A program made the translations under genes and the position numbers. A stretch of DNA of 64,000 bases, taken from the NCBI RefSeq assembly GCF_004217185.1, contig NZ_SHKL01000001.1:4462001-4526000 (forward strand), read 5' to 3'. This stretch comes from Pseudonocardia sediminis. Lineage in GTDB: Bacteria > Actinomycetota > Actinomycetes > Mycobacteriales > Pseudonocardiaceae. This document shows positions 17,141 to 25,474 of this stretch, piece by piece. Position 1 is the stretch's first letter; each line of letters starts with the position of its first letter. The notes under the pieces were generated by a model. The model saw only the letters and a program-made list of their open reading frames with translations. It was not told the DNA's origin and did no database searches.

Positions 17141-18177
17141 GCGCCCACCAGCGCGTCGAGTACGGCGGCGGCGCGGCGCGCACCGGTCCCGCTGGACCAG
17201 GCACTCCAGCCCGCGCCACCGCGGCGCGCGGCGTCGTCGAGCAGCCGCGGCCAGCACGCGGGCTCCGGCCAGGACGTGACCACCGTCGCCAGGCCCGTGA
17301 GCGCCCGCCCGGTCGCCCGCTGCTCGTCGTGCGGGCGGTCCTGCGGGACGACGACGGCGGGCCGGCGCGCGGCGGCGACCTCGGCGACGGCGTTCTGCCC
17401 GGCGTGGGTCACGACGACGTCGGCGCGGTGCAGTGCCGCCCAGACGTCGTCGGTCCAGCCGCACCAGGTCAGGTTCGGCGGGTCGCCGCCGGACGGCGCG
17501 GGCGGCCCGGCGACCTCCCACGTCCACCCCGGTGCGGCCGCGGCGGCGCCGCGCAGCTGCGTGGCGGAGACGTCGATGCCGCCGGAGCCCCACAGCACCA
17601 GGACACGCCGTCCCCCGGTCGCCTCCGTGCCGGTGCAGGGGCCGGTGCCGGGGGGCGGGCGCCCGTCGAAGCGGGACACCGAGGTCAGGTACGTCGTCTT
17701 GGCGTGCCAGGCGTCCGGCCAGCCCGCCGGCGGCCCGACCGTCTCCGGCCAGGGTGCGAGCAGGCGCGTCGCCAGGTCGAAGGCGAGCCGGTGGGTGCGG
17801 TCGGTGCGGTCCCCGGGCTGAGCCATCACCACGACCGGGACGCCGTGCAGGCGGGCGAGCAGGGAGACCTCGGCCGAGACGTCGGTGACGACGAGCGCGA
17901 CGTCGCCGCCGGCGAGCTCGGCGGAGATCGCGGCGGTGCGTTCCCGCAGGCCGGGGTGGTGCTCCGGGGCCCAGTGCAGGACCCCACCCGCCGTGGCGTC
18001 GACGGGCTCGGTGTCACCGTCGGCGTCGTCGGGCAGGTGCACCCAGCGGCCGGCCCAGCCGGCCGGGGCGGCCCGCGAGGACAGGCCGACGGCGTCGCTG
18101 CGCAGGTGGGAGGCGACGGCCGCGGCGCGGTGGGAGTGCCCGCTGCCGTGGTGGTGGACGTAGAAGGCGATGCTCAC
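17137..18177 (-). CDS. GT-B glycosyltransferase (MurG/UGT-like)
   Basis: A 346-residue GT-B protein. N-terminus: IAFYVHHHGSGHSHRAAAVA, a glycine loop like that of MurG/GT28. C-terminal donor domain: VLVLWGSGGIDVSATQLR and VVTHAGQNAVAEVAAARRPA, the HAGQN-A-E pattern of UDP-sugar transferases. The GTG at 18177 overlaps the stop of the GT4 gene. Likely adds a sugar from a nucleotide donor in the cytoplasm; acceptor unknown. Confidence 0.82.
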   Translation of the reverse strand: MSIAFYVHHHGSGHSHRAAAVASHLRSDAVGLSSRAAPAGWAGRWVHLPDDADGDTEPVDATAGGVLHWAPEHHPGLRERTAAISAELAGGDVALVVTDVSAEVSLLARLHGVPVVVMAQPGDRTDRTHRLAFDLATRLLAPWPETVGPPAGWPDAWHAKTTYLTSVSRFDGRPPPGTGPCTGTEATGGRRVLVLWGSGGIDVSATQLRGAAAAAPGWTWEVAGPPAPSGGDPPNLTWCGWTDDVWAALHRADVVVTHAGQNAVAEVAAARRPAVVVPQDRPHDEQRATGRALTGLATVVTSWPEPACWPRLLDDAARRGGAGWSAWSSGTGARRAAAVLDALVGA

Positions 18178-19316
18178 GCGCACATCTCCGCGTAGAGCGC
18201 CTCGTAGCCGGCGATCATCGCCGCGGCCGAGCAGCTCGTCACGGCCCGGTCCCGGGCGTCGGCACGGTCCAGCTCCTCGGCACGGCGGATCGCCACGGCC
18301 AGCGCGTCGACGTCGCCGGGCGCGGCGAGCACGCCGCTGCGGCGGTCGACGATCTCCGGCAGCGCCCCGCGTGCGAAGCCCGCGACGGGTGTCCCGCAGG
18401 CCAGTGCCTCGGCCACGACCAGGCCGTAGGGCTCGTCCCAGCACGGCGACACGACGGCGACCGACGCCGACCCGACGAGCCGGGCGAGTTCCTGGTGCCC
18501 GAGATGACCGACGTAGGACACGCCGTCACCGAGCAACGGCGCGACGGCGTCGTCGAAGAAACGCGGGTCCGACACCGGCCCGGCCAACCGCAGGCCGGTC
18601 CCGGCCAGGCGGGCGGCGCGGATCGCCTCCACCGGGCCCTTCTCCGGGACGATCCGCCCCGACCAGACCGGTGACCCCCCGCCCGGTCCCGGCGTCCACC
18701 TCGCGGTGTCCACGCCGTTGCGCACCACCCGGACCTCGGCGCCGCAGGCCCGCCACTGCGCGGCGGTGTACTCGCTGACCGCCGCGAACGTGCGGCGTCC
18801 CGGGCGCCGGGCCCGGATCACCGTCTCCAGCCACGGGATCGGGGGTGTGTGCAGCGTCGTCAGCACCGGCACGGCCAGGGTGTCCGCCAACGACAGCGGC
18901 AGGTAGTGCAACGAGTTGTTGTGCACCAGGTCGATCCCCGACCCGGTCGCGGCGAGCTCGCGCATCACCGCGAGGTGGGCGTGGTGCTCGGCCATGAACC
19001 AGCCCGCCGGCGCGCTCCCGCCGGAGCGCGCGATCGGCACCGGCGTCATCGCGTGGACGTCCAGGCCCGGGTCCGACCCGGCGGCGGCGTAGGCGTCGAC
19101 GCGGTGCCCGCGCTCGCGCAGCCGGTGGGTCAGCTCCCAGGTGTGGGCCTCCAGGCCACCCGCGAACGGCTCGCGGATCGGATGGTGGGCCGAGGCGATC
19201 AGGGCGACGTGACGCCGGACCGCGGCGCGTCCGGGCTGCGGCTCGACGCCGGGGACACGGGCCGGTCCCGGCGGGACGAGCACGGGGCGGGGTCGGGCGC
19301 GGACGGCCGTATCCAT
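18174..19316 (-). CDS. Glycosyltransferase family 4
   Basis: A 380-residue GT-B enzyme, first gene of the leftward operon. Features: PFAGGLEAHTWELTHRLRER (sugar acceptor loop), VHNNSLHYLPLSLADTL, WSGRIVPEKGPVEAIRAARL (donor-domain start) and the E-x7-E motif EPYGLVVAEALACGTPV. The first 35 residues are basic and Pro-rich and may not all be real; the ATG at 19316 is the first start before homology. Divergent from the rightward glycosyltransferase operon across 196 bases. Confidence 0.88.
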   Translation of the reverse strand: MDTAVRARPRPVLVPPGPARVPGVEPQPGRAAVRRHVALIASAHHPIREPFAGGLEAHTWELTHRLRERGHRVDAYAAAGSDPGLDVHAMTPVPIARSGGSAPAGWFMAEHHAHLAVMRELAATGSGIDLVHNNSLHYLPLSLADTLAVPVLTTLHTPPIPWLETVIRARRPGRRTFAAVSEYTAAQWRACGAEVRVVRNGVDTARWTPGPGGGSPVWSGRIVPEKGPVEAIRAARLAGTGLRLAGPVSDPRFFDDAVAPLLGDGVSYVGHLGHQELARLVGSASVAVVSPCWDEPYGLVVAEALACGTPVAGFARGALPEIVDRRSGVLAAPGDVDALAVAIRRAEELDRADARDRAVTSCSAAAMIAGYEALYAEMCA

Positions 19317-19417
19317 GTCAGCCCCTCTCGTTCGGTCGGCACCCCGGAACACGACGCGGGGACGCGACCGGGTCAGGAAGGAGACGGGCGGGGGCTGCAC
19401 CCGGGTCCGTCCACCAT

Positions 19418-19435
19418 GGGCCCCCCGGGGGGCCC
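19418..19435. promoter_or_regulatory. Perfect 18-base palindrome in divergent promoter of glycan locus 2
   Basis: GGGCCCCCC-GGGGGGCCC reads identically on both strands and sits in the gap between the two divergent glycosyltransferase operons. Its 12-base core recurs at 1969-1980 in the divergent promoter of glycan locus 1. A common operator, or a strong RNA hairpin, is inferred. Confidence 0.45.
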
Positions 19436-19512
19436 CTACAACCCGAAGGCGGTGTGTCCTGCCCGGCAGCCGTTTCGTGGTTGAACGGCCGCAGAACGGG
19501 CACACGACCGGG

Positions 19513-20577
19513 ATGTCCACCACCCCGGGAGTCGTGCGCGTGGCGTCGGTCCCCGCCGGACACGACTACGTCCGGCACCTGTCCGATCCGGACGGCGCCG
19601 ACGGCGTCACACGCCTGCCCGACCCGCGCGTGCCCGGGGCGCCGGCGTCGCAGTGGTGGCCGCCGCCGATGCTGGAACCGGACTGGGTCCACGCGAACGC
19701 GGGCGGGTTCGACGTCTACCACCTGCACTTCGGCTACGACGCCCGCACGCCGGAGCAGCTGCGGGCGCTGGTGGACGCGCTGCGTGCGGAGTCGCGCCCG
19801 CTGGTGCTGACGGTGCACGACCTGCGCAACCCGCACCACGCCGACCCGGCGCCGCACGCCGCCGCCCTGGACGTCCTCGTCCCGGCCGCGGACGGTCTCG
19901 TCACCCTCACGCCGGGGGCGGCGGAGGTGGTCGCGGCCCGATGGGGACGGCGGGCGCAGGTGGTCCCGCATCCGCACGTCGTCCCGGAGCGGGTGCTCCG
20001 ATCGCCCCGCCCCGCCCACGAGGGTTTCGTGGCCGGGGTGCACGCGAAGAGCGTGCGCACCAACTCCGACCCGGTGGCCGTCGCCCGGGTACTGGCCGGA
20101 GCCGTCGCGGACCTGCCCTTGGCGACCGTCCGGTTCGACGCCCACGACGACGGCGCGGGCCGGGGCGCCGCGGCGGAGGCGGAACGGATCGGCGGGATCG
20201 ACGTCCGGGTGCACCCGCCGTTCTCCGACGACGAGCTGTGGGACTACCTCTCCGGCCTCGACCTCTCGGTCCTGCCCTACCGGTTCGGGACCCACTCGGG
20301 CTGGCTGGAGGCCTGCCACGACCTGGGTACCGCCGTCGCGGCACCGACCTGCGGCTTCTACGCCGAGCAGGCGCCGTGCCTGAGCTACGGCCACGACGAG
20401 TCCGGGCTGGACGCCGCGTCGCTGCACGCCGCGGTGCGCACCGCCCACGCCGACCGTCCACGGTGGCGGGCCGACCCGGCCGCGCGGATCGCCCAGCGCC
20501 GCGCCGTCGCCGCGGCCCACGCGGCGCTCTACGCCCGGGTGCGCGCCGCCGCCACCACGGCGGGGCGGCCGGTGTGA
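19513..20577 (+). CDS. Glycosyltransferase-like protein (GT-B, unassigned)
   Basis: A 354-residue protein beginning MSTTPGVVRVASVPAG. It shows GT-B traits: FDVYHLHFGYDARTPEQL, LVLTVHDLRNPHHAD, PHPHVVPERVL and a donor half with FSDDELWDYLSGLDLSVLPY and GWLEACHDLGTAVAAPTCGF. The E-x7-E motif is not clear, so it is a distant member. First gene of the rightward operon. The next gene, also a GT-B-like protein, shares its general plan, hinting at old duplication. Confidence 0.75.
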   Translation: MSTTPGVVRVASVPAGHDYVRHLSDPDGADGVTRLPDPRVPGAPASQWWPPPMLEPDWVHANAGGFDVYHLHFGYDARTPEQLRALVDALRAESRPLVLTVHDLRNPHHADPAPHAAALDVLVPAADGLVTLTPGAAEVVAARWGRRAQVVPHPHVVPERVLRSPRPAHEGFVAGVHAKSVRTNSDPVAVARVLAGAVADLPLATVRFDAHDDGAGRGAAAEAERIGGIDVRVHPPFSDDELWDYLSGLDLSVLPYRFGTHSGWLEACHDLGTAVAAPTCGFYAEQAPCLSYGHDESGLDAASLHAAVRTAHADRPRWRADPAARIAQRRAVAAAHAALYARVRAAATTAGRPV

Positions 20578-20587
20578 GGGTCCCGGC

Positions 20588-21574
20588 ATGAGGGTCTCGG
20601 TGCACCCCGACGCGCCGGCCGGGCACGGCGTCGTCCGGCACGCCGACCTCGTCGCCCGGCTCGCCGCCGCGCACGGCGTGCGGCGGGTCCCCGGCACGCC
20701 GGACGACCCCGACGTCCGGCACGCACACTTCTCCGACTCCCTGCACGCCGGGACGGCCGGCGACGCCGCGGAGAGCTTCCGCGCGTGGGCGGGGACGTCG
20801 CCGTCGCCGCTGGTCGTCACGCTGCACGACGTCCCGGGGGCCGACCCCGACCCGGCCCGGGACGCCCGGCGCATCGAGGCCTACCGCGTGGTCACCGGGC
20901 ACGCCGACGCCGTGGTCGTGGCCGCCGAGCACGAGGCGGCGAAGGTCCTGGCGTGGTCCGGGCGTCGCGCGCACGTCGTCGAGCTGCCGCTGCCCGATCT
21001 GCCCGAGCCGGGCGTGGTCCCGGGCGGGGGCCCACCCACGCTGGGCGTGCTCGGCTTCGTCTACCCCGGCAAGGGCCACGCGGAGGCGGTCGAGGCCGCG
21101 GGGCGCCGCGCCGACCCGCCCCGGGTGCTCGCCCTCGGCGCGGTGAGCCCCGGGCACGACGAGGTGTGGTCGTCGCTCGTCGAGCGCGCCCGGGAGCTGC
21201 ACGTGGACCTGGCCGCCACCGGGCACCTCACCGACGCCGGACTGGCCGACGCCGCCGCGGCCGTCACGGTGCCGCTCGCACCGAACAGCGGGGTCAGCGC
21301 CAGCGGATCACTGCTGGCCTGGGTCGCGTGCCGGCGACGGCCGCTGGCCGCCGACGGCGTCTACGCCCGCGAGATCGACGCCCGGCACCCGGGCCTGCTG
21401 CGCCTGCACTCCGGCGACGCCGAGCTCGACGCGGCGATCACCGACGCCCTCGCCACCCCGGGCACGACCCGCACCGGGGCACTCCCTCCCTGGCCGGACG
21501 CGGGCGCGGCACACGCCCGGATCTACGCCGACGTGCTCGACCGGTCCCCCGATCGGGAGCGCGCCCGGTGCTGA
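20588..21574 (+). CDS. Glycosyltransferase-like protein (GT-B, unassigned)
   Basis: A 328-residue protein with HADLVARLAAAHGVRRVPG, LVVTLHDVPGADPDP, a donor-domain start LGVLGFVYPGKGHAEAVEAA, and SGVSASGSLLAWVACRRRPL near the C-terminus. It overlaps the start of the next GT2 gene by 7 bases. Shorter than typical GT4 enzymes (about 370 residues). Acceptor and donor unknown; placed in the glycan pathway by operon position. Confidence 0.75.
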   Translation: MRVSVHPDAPAGHGVVRHADLVARLAAAHGVRRVPGTPDDPDVRHAHFSDSLHAGTAGDAAESFRAWAGTSPSPLVVTLHDVPGADPDPARDARRIEAYRVVTGHADAVVVAAEHEAAKVLAWSGRRAHVVELPLPDLPEPGVVPGGGPPTLGVLGFVYPGKGHAEAVEAAGRRADPPRVLALGAVSPGHDEVWSSLVERARELHVDLAATGHLTDAGLADAAAAVTVPLAPNSGVSASGSLLAWVACRRRPLAADGVYAREIDARHPGLLRLHSGDAELDAAITDALATPGTTRTGALPPWPDAGAAHARIYADVLDRSPDRERARC

Positions 21575-22884
21575 CCGACGTCCTCGTCCCGCACAACCGC
21601 TGGGACCTGCTCGCGCCCTACCCGGTCCCCCGCCCGCGGGTCACCGTCGTCGTCTGCCACTACGACCAGCCCGGCGCGCTCACCCGGATGTGGCCCGCCC
21701 TGCGCGCGCAGACCCTCGCACCGGTCGAGGTCGTCGTGGCCGACGACGGGTCACCGACGCCCCCGGCGGTCCCGGCTGCGCTCCCCTCCGGCGGCTGCCC
21801 GGTGCGGGTGGTGCGGCAGGCCGACCTCGGCTTCCGCGCCGCGGCCGCCCGCAACGCCGGTGCCCGTGACGCGCTCGGTGAGGTGCTCGTGTTCCTCGAC
21901 GCCGACGTCGTCCCGGAGCCGGGGTTCGTCGAGAGCCTGACGCGCCGCGTCGCGCTCTGCCCGGACGTCCTGGCCGTCGGACACCGGCGCCACGCCGACC
22001 TGGCCGGACTGCCGCCCGGCACCGACCCGTCGACGGCCCCGCGGCTGCCCGAGCCTGCCTGGCTGCGCGACGGCTACACCGGCAGCCGCGACCTCCTCGA
22101 TGCCGACGGGCGCAGCTTCCGCTTCGTGATCAGCGCCGTGATGGCCTGCCGGACGTCGCTGTTCACCGACCTCGACGGCTTCGACGAGCGTTTCGTCGGC
22201 TACGGCGGCGAGGACTGGGACCTGGCCTACCGCGCCTGGAACGCTGGGGCGGTGCTGGTCCACGAGCCGGACGCGGTCGCCTGGCACGACGGCCCGGACT
22301 GGGCCGGGCGCGAGTCCGACCACCGCGGACGGGACCTGGAGGCGATGCGGGTCGCCGCGCTGGTCCCGGAGCCGCACACCCGCGGGGCGGCCCTGCCCGG
22401 CGCCGTCCCCGACGTGCTGGTCGACCTCGGCGCCCCCGGCACGGGGGTGGACCCGGTGGCCACCGCCCGCACGGTGCACTCGGTCCTGCGCCAGTCCCAC
22501 CGCGACCTCGTGGTCCGGGTCGACGCCCGCTGCGACGCCGTCGACGAGCTCTACGCCGGCGTGGTGCGGCACGACCCGTGGACGCCCGACCAGCTCCGGC
22601 GGGCCCGGGCCCGCGTGACGGTCCACCGCCCGATCGCACCGGACGTCGTCGCGCGGATGCTCGACGCCCTCGTCACCCGGGACCTCGACACGGTGCGCGC
22701 GGTGACCGGGGACGGCTCGGTGGCCGCCGTCGCGACGTCCACGCGCGCCGCCGGTCGGTCGCGCCGGTGGTCCGGATGGCCGCCGGGATCGGTCGGGCGG
22801 GCCGCGTTCGGGCACACCGACCTGACGGTGGATGCGGCCGGCGACGCCGGGGACCTCGCCGGCTGGTTCGCACGGCGTCCGTGA
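21568..22884 (+). CDS. Glycosyltransferase family 2 with C-terminal extension
   Basis: A 438-residue protein. The GT2 domain covers residues 1 to about 270: VTVVVCHYDQPGALTRMW, VVVADDGSPTPP, LGFRAAAARNAGARDAL, EVLVFLDADVVPEPGF and the C-terminal signature FDERFVGYGGEDWDLAYRAW. This resembles the chondroitin-polymerase/galactosyltransferase branch (GYGGEDxD). The last 150 residues form a second, weaker domain of unknown kind (VLVDLGAPGTGVDPVATART and a DLVVRVDARCDAVDEL segment). GTG start overlaps the preceding stop. Last gene of the operon. Confidence 0.85.
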   Translation: MLTDVLVPHNRWDLLAPYPVPRPRVTVVVCHYDQPGALTRMWPALRAQTLAPVEVVVADDGSPTPPAVPAALPSGGCPVRVVRQADLGFRAAAARNAGARDALGEVLVFLDADVVPEPGFVESLTRRVALCPDVLAVGHRRHADLAGLPPGTDPSTAPRLPEPAWLRDGYTGSRDLLDADGRSFRFVISAVMACRTSLFTDLDGFDERFVGYGGEDWDLAYRAWNAGAVLVHEPDAVAWHDGPDWAGRESDHRGRDLEAMRVAALVPEPHTRGAALPGAVPDVLVDLGAPGTGVDPVATARTVHSVLRQSHRDLVVRVDARCDAVDELYAGVVRHDPWTPDQLRRARARVTVHRPIAPDVVARMLDALVTRDLDTVRAVTGDGSVAAVATSTRAAGRSRRWSGWPPGSVGRAAFGHTDLTVDAAGDAGDLAGWFARRP

Positions 22885-22899
22885 CCGGACGACCGGCCG

Positions 22900-23502
22900 T
22901 CAGGCCGGGGTCACGGTGGGGGTGGGCGCCGGGTCCGGAGCAGGCGGGACCGCGACGGGTCGCGGGACCGGGGCGGGCGGGACGGGCGGCGGGACCGCGG
23001 TCACGACCGGGATGAAGGTCTGCGCCGGGACGGCGATCGGTGGCACGTCGAGCAGGGTCTCGATCGCGACCTCGGCGGACGGGAAGCTGCGGAAGTCCAG
23101 CAGCACCCGGTAGGCCGCCGCCGGGAGCAGGTGACGGCGGGCGTCGAACCCGCACAGGTGCACCGTGACGCCCCGTTGCCCGGCGGCGAAACGGGCGTGT
23201 CGCAACGACGTCACGCCGGCGGTCTCGAAGCCGGTCACACCGGTGAGGTCGAGGACCAGGTCGGTGACCGACCGGTGGCCGGCGGCCACGAGCTCCAGCT
23301 GGGCACTCACCATGCGCAGGACGGTCGCCGCGCCGCCGACGTCCAGCCGGCCGGTGACCCGGATCAGCCGCAGCGAGTCGTCCGGGGACCGGACGGACAG
23401 GGCCGTCCGGTCGTGGGGTCGCACCACGTGCGCCTCCTGGAGGTACCGGGCGGCCTCGTCGCCGCCCACCGTCGTATGCCCGCCCTCGGCGGGTTCACAC
23501 AC
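22900..23502 (-). CDS. STAS-domain protein with Pro-rich tail, no phospho-serine
   Basis: About 200 residues. The central STAS-like domain includes LRLIRVTGRLDVGGAATVL and LVLDLTGVTGFETAGVTSLR; the phospho-acceptor position is Ala (E-T-A-G). Residues from about 160 on are a Pro/Ala/Val-rich tail (PPPVPPAPVPRPVAVPP). It is a clear paralogue of the protein at 46449-46985: both share RLxxxxxxAxxL, SLRHAR/VLRHAR and a FPTVEIALTELTGVP-like end. Convergent with the glycosyltransferase operon. Confidence 0.7.
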   Translation of the reverse strand: MCEPAEGGHTTVGGDEAARYLQEAHVVRPHDRTALSVRSPDDSLRLIRVTGRLDVGGAATVLRMVSAQLELVAAGHRSVTDLVLDLTGVTGFETAGVTSLRHARFAAGQRGVTVHLCGFDARRHLLPAAAYRVLLDFRSFPSAEVAIETLLDVPPIAVPAQTFIPVVTAVPPPVPPAPVPRPVAVPPAPDPAPTPTVTPA

Positions 23503-23589
23503 CCGGGATGGGGTCGACGTGTTGCCGTGCAGGTGATCGCGCGGGCGGACACCGTTCCCGGCGCCGCCGCGCGCGATCTCACCCCTGAC

Positions 23590-24168
23590 TCACGCAGCCG
23601 GCGAGAGCTTGCCGAACGAGTCGTCGAGACGGCGGGCGAGCCCACCGAGCTGGCTGGCCGGGCGCTGGGCCTCGCCCTGCTGGGCGCTGATGATCGTCAG
23701 GGCGCCGGTCAGGGCCGGGATGACCCACTGGACGACCTTGAGGCGCCGCTGCGCGGCGGCCGCGGCCGGCGGGGTGCCGGGCCCGGGCGTGACGCCGCCC
23801 TCGGCCGGCTCACCGACACCGGACGCCGTCTGGCGACCGAGGACGCCCGCGTAGGCGGTCGCCGCGAGGGCGGCGCCGGTCAGCGCGGTCTTGACGATGC
23901 TGGCCGTGGCGACGCCCTGCTGGGCGCGCACGCGGTCCTGGTTGGCGCGCAGCATCCCGACCGCACCGATGAGGTGCATGCCGATCGCGGCCGCGTTCAC
24001 CGGCGTCCAGCGTGCCCAGCCCGCGTTCGCGACCCGGAGCCGCTCGGTCGGGGTCTTGACGTCGTCGGCGGCGCCGTTCACGCCGATCGCACCCATCAGG
24101 GAGCCGCCGAACCAGGCCCCCATCCCGACGTCGTGCAAGCTGCGGACGACCGTGTTGTTGCCTGCCAT
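23590..24168 (-). CDS. Conserved membrane protein next to manganese catalase
   Basis: A 192-residue protein with three to four hydrophobic segments: GMGAWFGGSLMGAIGVNG, AAAIGMHLIGAVGML, ALTGAALAATAYAGVL and WVIPALTGALTIISAQQ. The start MAGNNTVVRSLHDVGMGAW has AGGAGAACC-type Shine-Dalgarno upstream. It lies 78 bases after the catalase gene on the same strand, so the two may be co-transcribed and take part in the same stress response. No named family recognised. Confidence 0.65.
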   Translation of the reverse strand: MAGNNTVVRSLHDVGMGAWFGGSLMGAIGVNGAADDVKTPTERLRVANAGWARWTPVNAAAIGMHLIGAVGMLRANQDRVRAQQGVATASIVKTALTGAALAATAYAGVLGRQTASGVGEPAEGGVTPGPGTPPAAAAAQRRLKVVQWVIPALTGALTIISAQQGEAQRPASQLGGLARRLDDSFGKLSPAA

Positions 24169-24246
24169 GAAGGTTCTCCTCGTGAAGGTGTGCGGGCCCG
24201 CGCCGGATCGCGGCGCGGGCCGTGTGCGGATATCTGGACTACGCCG

Positions 24247-25197
24247 TCAGGACGAGACGGGGCCCCACGCGCCGGGCGCGGTGGCCATCTCCATCTCCGC
24301 GGTGGCCTGCACGAGCGCGAGCAGGTCGGCGTCGAGACCGGGGCCGAACTCCTCGGGACGCTCGGCAGCGATGTCGTAGGGCACGCCGACCGGGGCCTGC
24401 TCGGTGGTCAGCTCGGTGCCGTCCTTCGAGGGCGAGTCGCCCTGGAAGATCCGGCCGGCCTCGGAGAGCTGGTCGAGGCTGAACGTGTACTGCTTGGACT
24501 GCAGACCCTGGTCGAGCAGCGTCTTGACCTCGGGGAACTTCTCGGCGTTCGTCTTCGGGATCGGGAGCAGCTTGCCCCAGTCCACGCCCAGCGCCTCGAG
24601 CGCCTTGGCGTAGGCGTTCTCGTGGGCCTGGTCGCGCACGATCAGGTAGGCGACCGTCGAGCGCGCGGTCTTGTTCTGCGTCATCTCGTAGATGCGGCAC
24701 TTCTGCAGGCGCCCGGTGGACTCCAGCATCAGGTTGTAGAGCAGGTCCAGCGGCAGGTTCCCGCTGTTGTAGACGTAGGAGCCCGACCACGGGTTGCCCA
24801 CCGCGTCCACCGGCAGTGCGCCCTGGGCGCCGACCAGGTAGTGGTGGATGTTGCCGGTGCTCAGCGCCATCTCCAACGGGTTCGCGCCGCCGGCGCCGGG
24901 GGTGTCCAGCGGGTCGGTCGCCGAGCCCTGGTAGCGCGGCGAGCCGTCGACCAGGCGGGCGATCGTGGTGGCAATCAGCTCGACGTGCCCGATCTCCTCG
25001 GTGCCGATGCCGTAGAGCAGGTCGCGGAAGGGCTTGCCGGTGGGTCCGCGGAAGTTGAAGCTCTGGAACAGGTACTGCATCATCGTGCGCATCTCGCCGA
25101 ACTGACCCCCCAGACCCTCCTGGAGCGCGTTCGCCGCGGCGGGGTCCGGCTCGTCGGCGACGATCTCGTTGATCATGCGCTGTACGTGGAAGAACAT
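24247..25197 (-). CDS. Manganese (non-haem) catalase
   Basis: A 316-residue dimanganese catalase. It starts MFFHVQRMINEIVADEP, as family members do, and has the metal-binding segments QFGEMRTMMQYLFQSFNFRG and GTEEIGHVELIATTIARLV (Glu and His ligands), then NMLESTGRLQ-like and AKALEALGVDWGKLLPIPK regions. An upstream in-frame ATG at 25212 exists, but AAGGGA before 25197 and family alignment favour 25197. It breaks down hydrogen peroxide in the cytosol. A GGTTT box on the minus strand near 25430 hints at a SigF/SigB-type promoter, but the -10 match is poor. Confidence 0.92.
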   Translation of the reverse strand: MFFHVQRMINEIVADEPDPAAANALQEGLGGQFGEMRTMMQYLFQSFNFRGPTGKPFRDLLYGIGTEEIGHVELIATTIARLVDGSPRYQGSATDPLDTPGAGGANPLEMALSTGNIHHYLVGAQGALPVDAVGNPWSGSYVYNSGNLPLDLLYNLMLESTGRLQKCRIYEMTQNKTARSTVAYLIVRDQAHENAYAKALEALGVDWGKLLPIPKTNAEKFPEVKTLLDQGLQSKQYTFSLDQLSEAGRIFQGDSPSKDGTELTTEQAPVGVPYDIAAERPEEFGPGLDADLLALVQATAEMEMATAPGAWGPVSS

Positions 25198-25474
25198 GTG
25201 CGTTCCCTTCACGGCCGACGCCGCGGAGCGGCACGGCCGGGGTGGGTGATCGCGTCGTCCGCGGCGGAGGCTGCGGACGTGGCGGACAAGGTGCGCCGCG
25301 GGGAGCGGCGCGGTGGGACGGCCCGTGCGCGTGCGGCAGCCCTGTCATCTCAAGGCGCGCACTCATCCGGGCTACAGAGCACGAGTAACACGAGAAGACG
25401 GTCTGAAACCGGCAGCGGGTCCGCCGAGAGTGGATCGCGCCGTGACGTCCACGGGCCCGGCGGGATCCGCCCGC

